Of a stretch of 64,000 bases of DNA, positions 46,360-54,452 are shown piece after piece (the stretch's first letter is position 1; the number at the start of each line of letters is the position of its first letter). Both the position numbers and the translations under genes were made by a program. Origin of the DNA: Blastomonas sp. SL216 (GTDB lineage Bacteria; Pseudomonadota; Alphaproteobacteria; Sphingomonadales; Sphingomonadaceae); contig CP113055.1 of the NCBI GenBank assembly GCA_026625625.1, positions 3,393,001 through 3,457,000 of the forward strand, in the 5' to 3' direction. The notes below the pieces were generated by a model, which saw only the letters and a list, made by a program, of their open reading frames with translations, had not been told where the DNA came from and did not search any database.

Positions 46360-48083
46360 GCCTGATGCTCGCGCTGGCGCTGCAGGGCGCAGCTTGCGTG
46401 CCTGGGCCCGATGCGGCAGCGACCGGTATCGTCACCTATTGCGATATCGAGGTCCATGCCGAGCCGGACGTCGCCGCGATCGCGACAGCCGATAGCGAGG
46501 GCCTGGATTTCGGCGGAATTACGGTCCGCTATCGCAAGGGCGACCGGCTTGACGGTGAATGGGTGCGGCAGCAGGCGATCGCCAACGGGCTGATCGGCGC
46601 GCCGGTGCCATTGGATCGCATCGCGGCGGCAGTCCAGCAGATCAGCCTCGCCTATCTGCGCAACGGCTATGTCAATTCGGGCGTTCTGCTCGATCCGATG
46701 ACCGATTCAGGCGGCGGATCGCCGCTGGTGCTGCGGCTGGTGGCAGGCAGGCTCATCGGCGCTACCGCCACGGTCGAATGGCAGGATGGCCGGGCCAGGG
46801 GGCTGAACGCCGATTATGTCCTGCGCCGCATGCCTTCGGCCGGCGCGATCCCGATCAATGGTCTCGCCATCGAACGCGATTTCCGCGCGCTTGCCGCTGA
46901 TGATGCGATTGCCACGGTCAAGGCCGACCTGCAGCCGGGCACGCGCCCCGGCGAGGCGCGGCTTGCCCTGCTGGTCGATCCCGCGCCGCGCTTTGCGGTG
47001 CAGGCGAGCGTCGCCAACAGCCGCTCGCCCGCCGTCGGCGGGCTGCGTTTCGGCACCGGTCTGGCGGTGCGCAACGCGCTGTTTGCCGGTGACAGGATCG
47101 CGCTGGATGCAGGGCTCACCGCCGGGCGGCCCGACCTGCTGGTCGATTATGCCGCGCCGTTCATCCATCCGGCGCTCAGGGTGGAAGCGCGCGGGGGGTA
47201 TAACCGGGCTGCGGTGGTCGATGCACCTCTGCGCAACCTGTCGATCCGCGCGCGCGACTGGTTCGTCGAGGGCGGCTTTGCACTGACACTCTGGCAGCGC
47301 CCGCTCAGCCCCGCCGCGCTCGATGGAACCCCGGAAGTGAGCGCGCAGGCGGTAAGCATCAGCGCCGGGGTGATCCACCGCGAGACGCGGACCTTCCTGC
47401 TCGGCCAGCCATTTTCGTTCAGCCCGGGATCGGTGCGCGGGCTGGCCGAATATTCGGCGCTCAGGCTCGGCGCGGAATGGACGCGGCGCAGTTCGGGCAC
47501 GGTGTGGATCGCGCAGGCCCGCTTCACGCAAGGGCTGGAGGGCAGCCGATCCGATATTCCCGGGATCGCTGCGCCCTCGCCACGCTTTCGCAGTTTCTCG
47601 GGCCAGATCAGCCATGCCCGGCGGCTGGGCGCGAGCGGGTGGGAGCTGCGCGCGCGGCTGGCCGGGCAATATGGCACCGGCGTGCTCTATGCCGGCGAAC
47701 GCTTTGTCGCGGGCGGCAGCGCGAGCGTGCGCGGCTATCGCGAAAGCCTGTTGCTGGCCGACCGGGGCGTGATCGGATCGGTAGAGCTGGCGCGGCAGCT
47801 GGTGATCGGTTCGGGCGCGGTTGGCGCGCTGGGCCTCCGCTGGGGCAGCTTCACGCCTGCGATCTTTGCCGATGGGGCGGTGATGCGCAACGCCACCCGC
47901 GCCTTCCAGCCGGTCCCGGCCGAAATTGCCAGCATCGGCGCGCAGATCAGCTGGACGCCATCGCCTTCATTGTCCGCGCGGCTGACCTATGGCCATGCGC
48001 TGATCGACGCGCCGATTACCGGCAGCCGCGACGTGCAGGACGATGGCCTGTCCTTTGCACTGGCATGGAACCACAGGTTCTGA
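46356..48083 (+). CDS. Two-partner secretion outer-membrane transporter (TpsB, ShlB/FhaC/HecB family)
   Basis: A 575-residue Omp85-superfamily transporter that recognises the TPS domain of its partner in the periplasm. POTRA domains span about residues 40-190 (GDRLDGEWVRQQAIANGLIGAPVPLDRIAAAVQQISLAYLRNGYV). The 16-strand barrel follows, with the L6 hallmark 'ASVRGYRES' near residue 460 and a C-terminal strand ending '.ALAWNHRF'. The TTG start at 46356 is preferred: GGGAGG sits 7 bases ahead of it, whereas the ATG at 46365 would be 16 bases away. The start overlaps the TpsA stop (TTGA). Confidence 0.92.
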   Translation: MSLMLALALQGAACVPGPDAAATGIVTYCDIEVHAEPDVAAIATADSEGLDFGGITVRYRKGDRLDGEWVRQQAIANGLIGAPVPLDRIAAAVQQISLAYLRNGYVNSGVLLDPMTDSGGGSPLVLRLVAGRLIGATATVEWQDGRARGLNADYVLRRMPSAGAIPINGLAIERDFRALAADDAIATVKADLQPGTRPGEARLALLVDPAPRFAVQASVANSRSPAVGGLRFGTGLAVRNALFAGDRIALDAGLTAGRPDLLVDYAAPFIHPALRVEARGGYNRAAVVDAPLRNLSIRARDWFVEGGFALTLWQRPLSPAALDGTPEVSAQAVSISAGVIHRETRTFLLGQPFSFSPGSVRGLAEYSALRLGAEWTRRSSGTVWIAQARFTQGLEGSRSDIPGIAAPSPRFRSFSGQISHARRLGASGWELRARLAGQYGTGVLYAGERFVAGGSASVRGYRESLLLADRGVIGSVELARQLVIGSGAVGALGLRWGSFTPAIFADGAVMRNATRAFQPVPAEIASIGAQISWTPSPSLSARLTYGHALIDAPITGSRDVQDDGLSFALAWNHRF

Positions 48084-48131
48084 CGCTGCCACCGCTTGAC
48101 CTTGGCCCGCGCGCCATTACCACACGCGCCC

Positions 48132-49148
48132 ATGAAGTTCTTCTCCGACAATGCCGCTGCCGTCCATCCGCACGTGATGGAGGCTCTCGTCGCCGCCAAC
48201 CGGCTCGATTCGCCTTATGATGGCGATGCGTTGAGCCAGGCGCTGGACGACCGGTTCAGCCAGCTGTTCGGCACGCGGGTGCGGGCGTTGTGGGTGGCGA
48301 CGGGGACTGCGGCCAACGCGCTCGCATTGTCGGCGCTCTGCCCGCCACACAAGGGCGTGATCTGCCACAAGATGGCGCATATCGAGCAGGACGAATGCGG
48401 CGCGCCCGGTTTCTTCATGCATGGCGCCAAGCTGATCCTGGCCGATGGCGAGGGCGCCAAGCTGACCGCGCAAGAGGTGGCGCGGGTCGCGGGCAATATC
48501 CGCGACGATGTTCACCAGGTGCAGCCCGCCTGTGTCTCGATCACCAATGCCAGCGAATATGGCCTGACCTATTCGCCCGCAGAGGTCGCCGCGATCGGCG
48601 ATGTCTGCAAGGCGCGGGGGCTGAAGCTGCACATGGATGGCGCGCGCTTTGCCAATGCCATTGCCTCGACCGGAGCAGACCCCGCCGATGTCACCTGGCG
48701 CGCGGGCGTCGACATGCTGAGCTTTGGCTGCGTCAAGAATGGCGGGATGAATGCCGAGGCGATCATCGTGTTCGACTACGGCTTGGGCGGCGATCTGCCC
48801 TATCTGCGCAAGCGTGCGGGCCAGCTGCAGTCCAAGGGGCGGTTCCTGGCGGCTCAGCTGCTGGCGATGCTGGAGGACGATCTGTGGCTGGCCAATGCCC
48901 GCGCCGCCAATGCAGGCGCGCAGGCCATTGCAAAGGCCGCGGGCGACCGGCTGCTTTACCCGGTCCAGGCGAACGAGGTGTTCGTCAAGCTGACCGCGGC
49001 CGAGGCGGCATCCTTGCGCGGCCAGGGCTTTGAATTCTACGACTGGGGCGAGATGACGCCCGAAGGCGGCGAGGCGCGGTTCGTTACCGCCTGGGATCAG
49101 GATGCCGAAACCGTCGCTCCGCTCGCCGCTGCCATCGCCGCCTTGTGA
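48132..49148 (+). CDS. ltaE: Low-specificity L-threonine aldolase
   Basis: A 338-residue PLP enzyme of fold type I that splits threonine or allo-threonine to glycine and acetaldehyde. The start 'MKFFSDNAAAVHPHVMEALVAAN' and 'YDGDALSQALDDRFSQLFG' are typical. 'LKLHMDGARFANAIA' holds the PLP-binding Asp, and Lys202 in 'SFGCVKNGGMNAEA' forms the Schiff base. The gene lies 48 bases after TpsB but starts independently. The following exporter gene overlaps its stop by one base. Confidence 0.9.
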   Translation: MKFFSDNAAAVHPHVMEALVAANRLDSPYDGDALSQALDDRFSQLFGTRVRALWVATGTAANALALSALCPPHKGVICHKMAHIEQDECGAPGFFMHGAKLILADGEGAKLTAQEVARVAGNIRDDVHQVQPACVSITNASEYGLTYSPAEVAAIGDVCKARGLKLHMDGARFANAIASTGADPADVTWRAGVDMLSFGCVKNGGMNAEAIIVFDYGLGGDLPYLRKRAGQLQSKGRFLAAQLLAMLEDDLWLANARAANAGAQAIAKAAGDRLLYPVQANEVFVKLTAAEAASLRGQGFEFYDWGEMTPEGGEARFVTAWDQDAETVAPLAAAIAAL

Positions 49149-50104
49149 TGGCGAGCAGTGCGCCCGCCACGGCCCCGGTCGCTGACGAACCGTCGATGCT
49201 GTCGGCGCGCGTGCTCGTGCCGTTCCTGCTGGTCTCGCTGATCTGGGGTTCGACTTGGCTGGTGATCAAGGACCAGATTTCCAGCGTCCCGCCGACCTGG
49301 TCGGTCAGCTATCGGTTCGGCGTGGCAGCCATCGGCATGTTCGCGCTCGCCTGGTGGCGCAAGGCTCCGCTCCGGCTTGACCGCCAGGGGCATCTAATCG
49401 CGCTGGCCCTGGGGCTGTTCCAGTTCTCGGCCAATTTCAACTTCGTCTACCGGTCGGAAATGTACATCACCTCGGGCCTGCTCGCGGTGCTGTTCGCGAT
49501 GCTGATGGTGCCCAATGCGCTGTTCTCGCGGCTGTTTCTGGGTACCCGGATCGCGGGCGGCTTCATCGCGGGAACTGCGGTGGCGCTGGCGGGGATCGCG
49601 CTGCTGTTCGTGCAGGAATATCGCGCGATGCCGGCGGATCTGGGCGATGTGATGAAGGGGCTGGGGCTCGCGATGTGCGGCATCCTGTGCGCCTCGATCG
49701 CCAATGTCATGCAGTCGGCCGAGCGGGTGAAGGCCATGCCGATCCTGAGCCTGCTCGCCTGGGCGATGCTCTGGGGTGCGCTGGGCAATGCGGTGCTGGC
49801 CCTGGTGCTGTTCGGGCCGCCGGTGTTCGAAAGCCGCCCGGCCTATCTGGGCGGTATCCTGTATCTGGGGCTGATGGGATCGGTCGTCACTTTCCCGATG
49901 TATTTCGCGCTGATCCGCGACATTGGCGCAGCGCGCGCGGCCTATAGCAGCGTCCTGGTTCCGGTCGTGGCGATGGTGCTGTCGACGCTGTTCGAAGGCT
50001 ATCGCTGGAGCCTGCTCGCCGCCGCCGGGGCCGCGCTCGGCATGATCGGCCTGGTGATCGCGATGCGCGCGCGCAGCCCCCGGACACCGCGCCTTTCGGG
50101 CTGA
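49148..50104 (+). CDS. EamA/DMT family transporter
   Basis: A 318-residue inner-membrane protein with ten predicted helices in two EamA repeats. The first repeat has 'FLLVSLIWGSTWLVIKDQIS' and the second ends 'AYSSVLVPVVAMVLSTLFEGYRWSLLAAAGAALGMIGLVI'. Many family members export amino acids or metabolites. Overlap with the threonine aldolase gene (TGATG) suggests export of a related amino acid such as threonine or glycine, but this is inference from context. GTG 49145 is an alternative start. Confidence 0.87.
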   Translation: MASSAPATAPVADEPSMLSARVLVPFLLVSLIWGSTWLVIKDQISSVPPTWSVSYRFGVAAIGMFALAWWRKAPLRLDRQGHLIALALGLFQFSANFNFVYRSEMYITSGLLAVLFAMLMVPNALFSRLFLGTRIAGGFIAGTAVALAGIALLFVQEYRAMPADLGDVMKGLGLAMCGILCASIANVMQSAERVKAMPILSLLAWAMLWGALGNAVLALVLFGPPVFESRPAYLGGILYLGLMGSVVTFPMYFALIRDIGAARAAYSSVLVPVVAMVLSTLFEGYRWSLLAAAGAALGMIGLVIAMRARSPRTPRLSG

Positions 50105-50234
50105 CCCCGCCACCCGCACCATATCGGGCCAGGTACTGCGTGGAACCCGGATCTGGTGCGCGGTATCAGCGGGTGACTGCAATTGAATTGCGCGTCACTG
50201 ACCTCGGTTGGACCATCGCGCCGACCAGGCCGGA

Positions 50235-51797
50235 TCAATCGCTGTCCAGAACCCTGTAGAGCGCACCCTTGCCGGCGTGCGGCAGTGGCTCAAGCCCCGG
50301 GATACGCGGCATGGCCGGCGGCAGTTCGCCGATGATCCATACATGCGTGAACGCATGGCGCGGGAACTGACGCATCAATGGGGAAAAATTGGGATATTGC
50401 GGGTTTTCGCACCCATCGGGCAGGACCATCTGCGACGGGTCCTGGTCAAAGGCCCCCACCGCAGGATAGTGCACGTCGAGCAGGTTTACGCCGGGTTGCT
50501 GCCATTGATCGTTCACGAACACGCTGCGCCGGGCCAGCGCTATACCGCCCAGATGGTCGAGCACCGGCAGTTGCCATTCCACCTCGCACGGCTTGATCAC
50601 GAAAAAGGCAACGCGTGCGCCTCTGGGAATGGCCTCCATCGTGGGCAGGGCGGCGGCGATCTCCCGGTCCTGGGCGATATAGGCCAGTCCCGTCGTCACC
50701 GTGCGACCGACGAAGAACGCGACGGCGGCCAGGCTCAGGAGCTTGAGCTTCTTCGCACCCAGGCGATCGACCGAAATGGCCAGCAGCGCGATGACCAGCA
50801 CATAGGGCATCAGCCGCATGTCGGCGAACATCGAGCTGAAGACGCACATCGGCAGGACAAGAAAGCACGCAAAGCATAGCGATGCGGCGATGCCCAGCCT
50901 GCGGTCGAATGCCAGCTGCTTCGAGCGCGCCGCCAGGTACAGCAGGCCATAGATCGCCAGCAGCGAGGTGAAATCGAGCACGAACCATTTGGTGCGCAGC
51001 GGCGAGAGCAGCCAGAGTATCTTCAGGTGCACAAACCATCCGCCCGTCTCGCTGCCACCGGCATCAGCGCGCCACAACAGCATCGGGATCAGCGGCAAAA
51101 GCAGCGGCCAGCATGCGCCGACAATATGCCGTGCTGCGGCCAGCGGATGGTCCTTGGCCCTCAGGGTCTGCGCGAGGGCAGTGGACCCGCACAACAGGCC
51201 CAGAAACGCCCAGCCATAGGTGTGACAGACCCAGATGGCCGCGCCTGCGACCGCGAGCCAAAGCCGCGCCTGCCCGGTGCGCTGCATCCGCGTCAGATGC
51301 AGCCAGGCGGTAAAGGCCAGCATGCCCAGCGCCATGGCGAGCGCGAAGTTCAGAAAGCCATAGTTGAACGGGAAGCCGTATAGCAGCGGCAATGCCATCA
51401 GCGCGAACGGGGTGACGCGGCCGTGCACCGCGTGGCACACCGCCAGGATTCCGGCGGCGCCCAGAAACTGGATGACGATGACGATGACGCGCACCGACGT
51501 CTCCAGCCCCAGCCAGCCGTGCAGCGCCTGGACCAGCAGGTCGGCACCCAGATTGCCGATCAGCCGCCATTCGAAGGAGTAATAGGGCTGGATTTCGGGC
51601 CGGTTGGCGAGGTCTGTCTGAACCGCATAGCGCCCCAGATGGCCGTAGAGATCGACCAGCGGCGGAAGGTCCACCACCAGCAGCGGCGCGATCGATGCCA
51701 GGCAGATCAACAGGCACAGCGGCCAGCTGGTCAGCCCGATGAGCGGACGCGGCCCGATGCCGGGCAAGGGGGTGTCGATCCGGCGCACCAGGCTCAT
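50235..51797 (-). CDS. Polytopic membrane protein, likely GtrX-type glycosyltransferase
   Basis: A 520-residue protein with about ten to twelve transmembrane helices (for instance PLCLLICLASIAPLLVV and LMPYVLVIALLAISVDRLG) and a C-terminal periplasmic domain of ~120 residues. The first loop carries acidic residues in 'DLPPLVDLYGHLGRY', reminiscent of GT-C glycosyltransferases. It overlaps the GtrA-like gene by four bases. In gtr cassettes the third, variable gene encodes the enzyme that transfers the lipid-linked sugar to the surface glycan; this protein fits that slot. Sequence alone does not reveal the sugar. Confidence 0.65.
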   Translation of the reverse strand: MSLVRRIDTPLPGIGPRPLIGLTSWPLCLLICLASIAPLLVVDLPPLVDLYGHLGRYAVQTDLANRPEIQPYYSFEWRLIGNLGADLLVQALHGWLGLETSVRVIVIVIQFLGAAGILAVCHAVHGRVTPFALMALPLLYGFPFNYGFLNFALAMALGMLAFTAWLHLTRMQRTGQARLWLAVAGAAIWVCHTYGWAFLGLLCGSTALAQTLRAKDHPLAAARHIVGACWPLLLPLIPMLLWRADAGGSETGGWFVHLKILWLLSPLRTKWFVLDFTSLLAIYGLLYLAARSKQLAFDRRLGIAASLCFACFLVLPMCVFSSMFADMRLMPYVLVIALLAISVDRLGAKKLKLLSLAAVAFFVGRTVTTGLAYIAQDREIAAALPTMEAIPRGARVAFFVIKPCEVEWQLPVLDHLGGIALARRSVFVNDQWQQPGVNLLDVHYPAVGAFDQDPSQMVLPDGCENPQYPNFSPLMRQFPRHAFTHVWIIGELPPAMPRIPGLEPLPHAGKGALYRVLDSD

Positions 51798-52177
51798 TCC
51801 AGCCCCGCCCGCTTGAACACGAACCGATGCGAGATGATGAAGAACACCAGCGAATAGGTGATGATCGCGGGCACCTGCGCGAAGGGGCTGGTCTCGCCCA
51901 GAACCGACTGGACCGATCGCAGCACGATCAGGTTGCTGGCATAGGATAGGCCGAAGGCCGCGAGGAACTTGGCAACTTCCCGTGCCGATACCGCGCCGCG
52001 CGCGCCGAACACATAATGGCGGTTGAGCGTGAACGAGCAGATCAGCCCGACGGCATAGCCGGCGATATTGGCGGCAAGTCCGCTGGTGCCGGCCAGCAGG
52101 CAGGCAAAGATGACCGAGCAGCCGACCAGCGTATTGGCCACGCCCACCAGCGAATATCGGGTCAGCAACCGGTACAT
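51794..52177 (-). CDS. GtrA family membrane protein
   Basis: A 127-residue four-helix protein of the GtrA family, proposed flippase for undecaprenyl-phosphate-linked sugars. Typical elements are 'RYSLVGVANTLVGCSVIFACLL', 'AGYAVGLICSFTLNRHYVF' and 'FVFKRAGLE' at the end. The ATG at 52177 gives the family's normal N-terminus. The 125 bases separating it from the GT2 gene hold a perfect 20-base palindrome (52258-52277) but no recognised gene. Confidence 0.88.
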   Translation of the reverse strand: MYRLLTRYSLVGVANTLVGCSVIFACLLAGTSGLAANIAGYAVGLICSFTLNRHYVFGARGAVSAREVAKFLAAFGLSYASNLIVLRSVQSVLGETSPFAQVPAIITYSLVFFIISHRFVFKRAGLE

Positions 52178-52302
52178 CGCCTCACCCGGCGATGCTGGCA
52201 GGCGCGCCGAAGCTGGAAGGCTTGTGCATCGCTTTGGGGCAGGCGCAGCCGGTGCGCGCGCTGTGCCGGCACAGCGCAGCCAGGCGCCAGACCGCAACGC
52301 TC

Positions 52303-53352
52303 TCAGCCAGCGGCACGGAAGCTCTCGCGCAGTTGCTGCTCCATGCGGGCCACGGGGTTGCTCGCCCGGTCGGCATCCCCTGCGGCATCGGTGCTGGCAG
52401 GATTGTGCCGCACCTCCGAGACGATGAACAGCGGACGGTGCTTGGACTCCATGTACATGCGGCCCAGATATTCGCCGAACACGCCCAGCATGATCAGTTG
52501 CACGCTGCCCATGATCAGGGTCAGCGCGGCCAGGCTGGCCCAGCCCTGCACGGTGCCGCCCGCCAGCCAGACGGCGGCAATCCAGAACAGGGCCAGCAGC
52601 CCGGCAGCACCGAATATCATCCCCAGATGCGATGCGAAGCGCAGCGGTACGACGGAAAAGCTGGTCACCGCATCGATCGCCAGCGCAATCATCTTGGTCA
52701 GCGGATAATGGCTTTGCCCGGCAAAACGGGCTTCGCGCTCATAGGGGAAGGCGGCCTGCTTGAACCCGACCCAGCTGACCAGCCCGCGCGTGAAGCGATA
52801 ACGCTCGGGCATGGCGTTCAGCTGCTCGACCACGCGGCGCGTCATCAGGCGGAAATCACCGGTATCGCGCGGGATGTTCGTGTCGGTCATCGATCCCAGC
52901 AGGCGATAGAAAATCGACGCCGTGCCGCGCTTGAATGCGGTCTCGCCCTGGCGGCTGGTGCGCTGGCCATAGACCACGTCATAGCCTTCGCGGATTTTCG
53001 CCAGCATCGGCTCCAGCAGTTCGGGCGGGTCCTGCAGGTCTGCATCCAGCACGAAGGCCAGCGCGCCGCGCACATGGTTCAACCCGGCGGTCAGCGCCAT
53101 CTGGTGCCCGTAATTGCGCGAGAGGTTGACCGCCACGATATGCGGATTGCGTTCGGCATGGGCGCAGATCAGCGGCCAGCTGCCATCTCTCGATCCGTCA
53201 TTGACCAGGATGATCTCGTACCGGTCGCCAAAAACGGCGCTGCACACCCCGGTAACGCGGGCGATCAAAGCATCTATCCCCGCTTCTTCGTTGAAAACGG
53301 GGATGACGACCGAAAGATCGAGCGGATTCGAAATATTGTTTGCGAGTTGCAA
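52303..53352 (-). CDS. GtrB-like glycosyltransferase family 2 (polyprenyl-phosphate sugar synthase)
   Basis: A 349-residue enzyme that loads a sugar from a nucleotide donor onto undecaprenyl phosphate. The GT2 domain (residues 1-235) has 'LSVVIPVFNEEAGIDALIARV', 'ILVNDGSRDGSW' and the DxD-type 'FVLDADLQDPPELL'. Two C-terminal helices (MIFGAAGLLALFWIAAVWLAGG and LAALTLIMGSVQLIMLGVFGEYLGR) and the 'EYLGRMYMESKHRP' end are those of GtrB/DPM1-like proteins. The start is TTG at 53352 with an AGGGGA site upstream. It heads the three-gene set. Confidence 0.9.
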   Translation of the reverse strand: MQLANNISNPLDLSVVIPVFNEEAGIDALIARVTGVCSAVFGDRYEIILVNDGSRDGSWPLICAHAERNPHIVAVNLSRNYGHQMALTAGLNHVRGALAFVLDADLQDPPELLEPMLAKIREGYDVVYGQRTSRQGETAFKRGTASIFYRLLGSMTDTNIPRDTGDFRLMTRRVVEQLNAMPERYRFTRGLVSWVGFKQAAFPYEREARFAGQSHYPLTKMIALAIDAVTSFSVVPLRFASHLGMIFGAAGLLALFWIAAVWLAGGTVQGWASLAALTLIMGSVQLIMLGVFGEYLGRMYMESKHRPLFIVSEVRHNPASTDAAGDADRASNPVARMEQQLRESFRAAG

Positions 53353-53535
53353 GTCTCGATCCCCTGTCCGGTTCGAGATTTTACTATGCGATAATGGTAA
53401 ACCAAAGATTAAAACGACGCAGGCGAGAGGCGCGGACTTGGGGGCAAGTCAGCACTGCAAGCGGCTGTCGTGCGGCTTAAGCATTCGTGATTCCTGCGGC
53501 GCCCTAGGCGCGGCCGTGCACCGCGACAGAAACCG

Positions 53536-53570
53536 CCACCATCTTTCTCAAGTCATTGAAAAGATGGTGG
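53536..53570 (-). terminator. 11-bp inverted repeat at the 3' end of the tRNA gene
   Basis: CCACCATCTTT (53536-53546) and AAAGATGGTGG (53560-53570) are perfect complements around a 13-base loop. The right arm includes the encoded CCA end and discriminator base of tRNA-Val. In the tRNA transcript this would form a stem directly behind the mature 3' end. No long T-run follows, so it may serve in processing as much as in termination. Confidence 0.45.
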
Positions 53571-53639
53571 GCGCGGCAGGGATTGAACCTGCGACCCCAC
53601 CCGTGTGAAGGGTGTGCTCTACCACTGAGCTACGCGCCC
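53565..53639 (-). tRNA. tRNA-Val (anticodon CAC)
   Basis: The minus strand reads a complete 75-base cloverleaf. It has acceptor stem GGGCGCG/CGCGCCC, D stem GCTC/GAGC with loop AGTGGTA, anticodon stem CACCC/GGGTG with loop TTCACAC (anticodon CAC, plus-strand 53605-53607), T stem GCAGG/CCTGC with loop TTCAATC, discriminator A and encoded CCA. All stems are fully paired. Confidence 0.96.
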
Positions 53640-53734
53640 GGTTACGGAATCACCGGGTGGCCGGTGTCGTGCGGAGCGCTCCCTTGCCAGAAGCACGGGC
53701 GGTTGGCAAGGCCTCGTTGGCGTGGGGGAAGCGC

Positions 53735-54379
53735 TCAGGAAATCGCGCGCAGCGGCGTGACATTCTCGGCATCGCTGATCGCCTGCGCCGTGCCCAGCCC
53801 GTCGAACAGCGTATTGATGACGATGCGCAGATTGTCCGGCGTCGCGGTGCGGATCATGTCCATCATCACGAACGGGTTGCAGAAGGGCTGCAGCATCAGA
53901 TTGGTCAGCGACACGACATGGTCGAGATCATAGCCAGCAAAATAGCCCTCGGCCATCGCCTCGCCCAGGATCATCGCCATGTAATGGTCGGCCAGGTCGA
54001 CATAGCCCCGGATGACCTCCCAATGCTCCTCGCCCAGGTCCATATGGGCGCGGAACAGATTGGGGTCCGCCTCGAACCGGGCGCGCTTGACCGCGACACG
54101 GCGGGCAAAGAATTCGAACAGCTTTTCGCGCGGGGGAAGGTCGGATGCGACGACATCCTCCATGATCTGGTTCAGTTCCTCGAACCAGCGCCCGGCAATC
54201 GCCTCGAAAAACGCCTCCTTGGACGCGAAATAGCGGTAGAAGCTCGATTGGGACATGCCGCAGGCCGCCGCCACCTCGGTCAGCGAGAGATTGACCGCGC
54301 CGCGCGTGCGGACCATTTCTTCCGCCGCCTCCATCAACTGGATGCGGATGGCTTCGTGATCGTTCATGGGGCGCGACAT
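53735..54379 (-). CDS. TetR/AcrR family transcriptional regulator
   Basis: A 214-residue repressor. The HTH is at residues ~12-58 (QLMEAAEEMVRTRGAVNLSLTEVAAACGMSQSSFYRYFASKEAFFEAI). The rest is a helical ligand domain containing 'LGEEHWEVIRGYVDLADHYMAMILGEAMAEG'. The start at 54379 has AAGG nine bases upstream; ATG 54364 is possible. A consensus-like promoter with a palindrome lies at 54415-54443, suggesting autorepression. No obvious structural target gene lies next to it; ygfZ is upstream on the same strand. Confidence 0.9.
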   Translation of the reverse strand: MSRPMNDHEAIRIQLMEAAEEMVRTRGAVNLSLTEVAAACGMSQSSFYRYFASKEAFFEAIAGRWFEELNQIMEDVVASDLPPREKLFEFFARRVAVKRARFEADPNLFRAHMDLGEEHWEVIRGYVDLADHYMAMILGEAMAEGYFAGYDLDHVVSLTNLMLQPFCNPFVMMDMIRTATPDNLRIVINTLFDGLGTAQAISDAENVTPLRAIS

Positions 54380-54414
54380 CGATTTCAGCCTTGCTGCCTT
54401 GGGGGAATAGAACA

Positions 54415-54443
54415 GTTATACAATAAATTTTGTACTTTATCAA
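54415..54443 (-). promoter_or_regulatory. Sigma-70-type promoter overlapping a palindromic operator for tetR
   Basis: On the minus strand TTGATA (plus 54438-54443) and TATAAC (plus 54415-54420) are separated by 17 bases. The spacer contains the inverted repeat TACAA-N6-TTGTA (54419-54434). The stretch is markedly AT-rich against its surroundings. Transcription would begin about 30 bases before the TetR ATG at 54379. Confidence 0.7.
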
Positions 54444-54452
54444 ATGTTGCCA

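Noticed and set aside
41303-48083. CDI-type toxin or anti-phage defence locus
   Set aside because: The exoprotein has no toxin domain at its C-terminus and no immunity gene follows. The CHAT protein carries a signal peptide, unlike cytoplasmic defence CHAT enzymes.
52182-52388. Minus-strand frame covering the gap between the GT2 and GtrA-like genes
   Set aside because: It overlaps the end of the GT2 gene in another frame, has no start signal and shows no family pattern.
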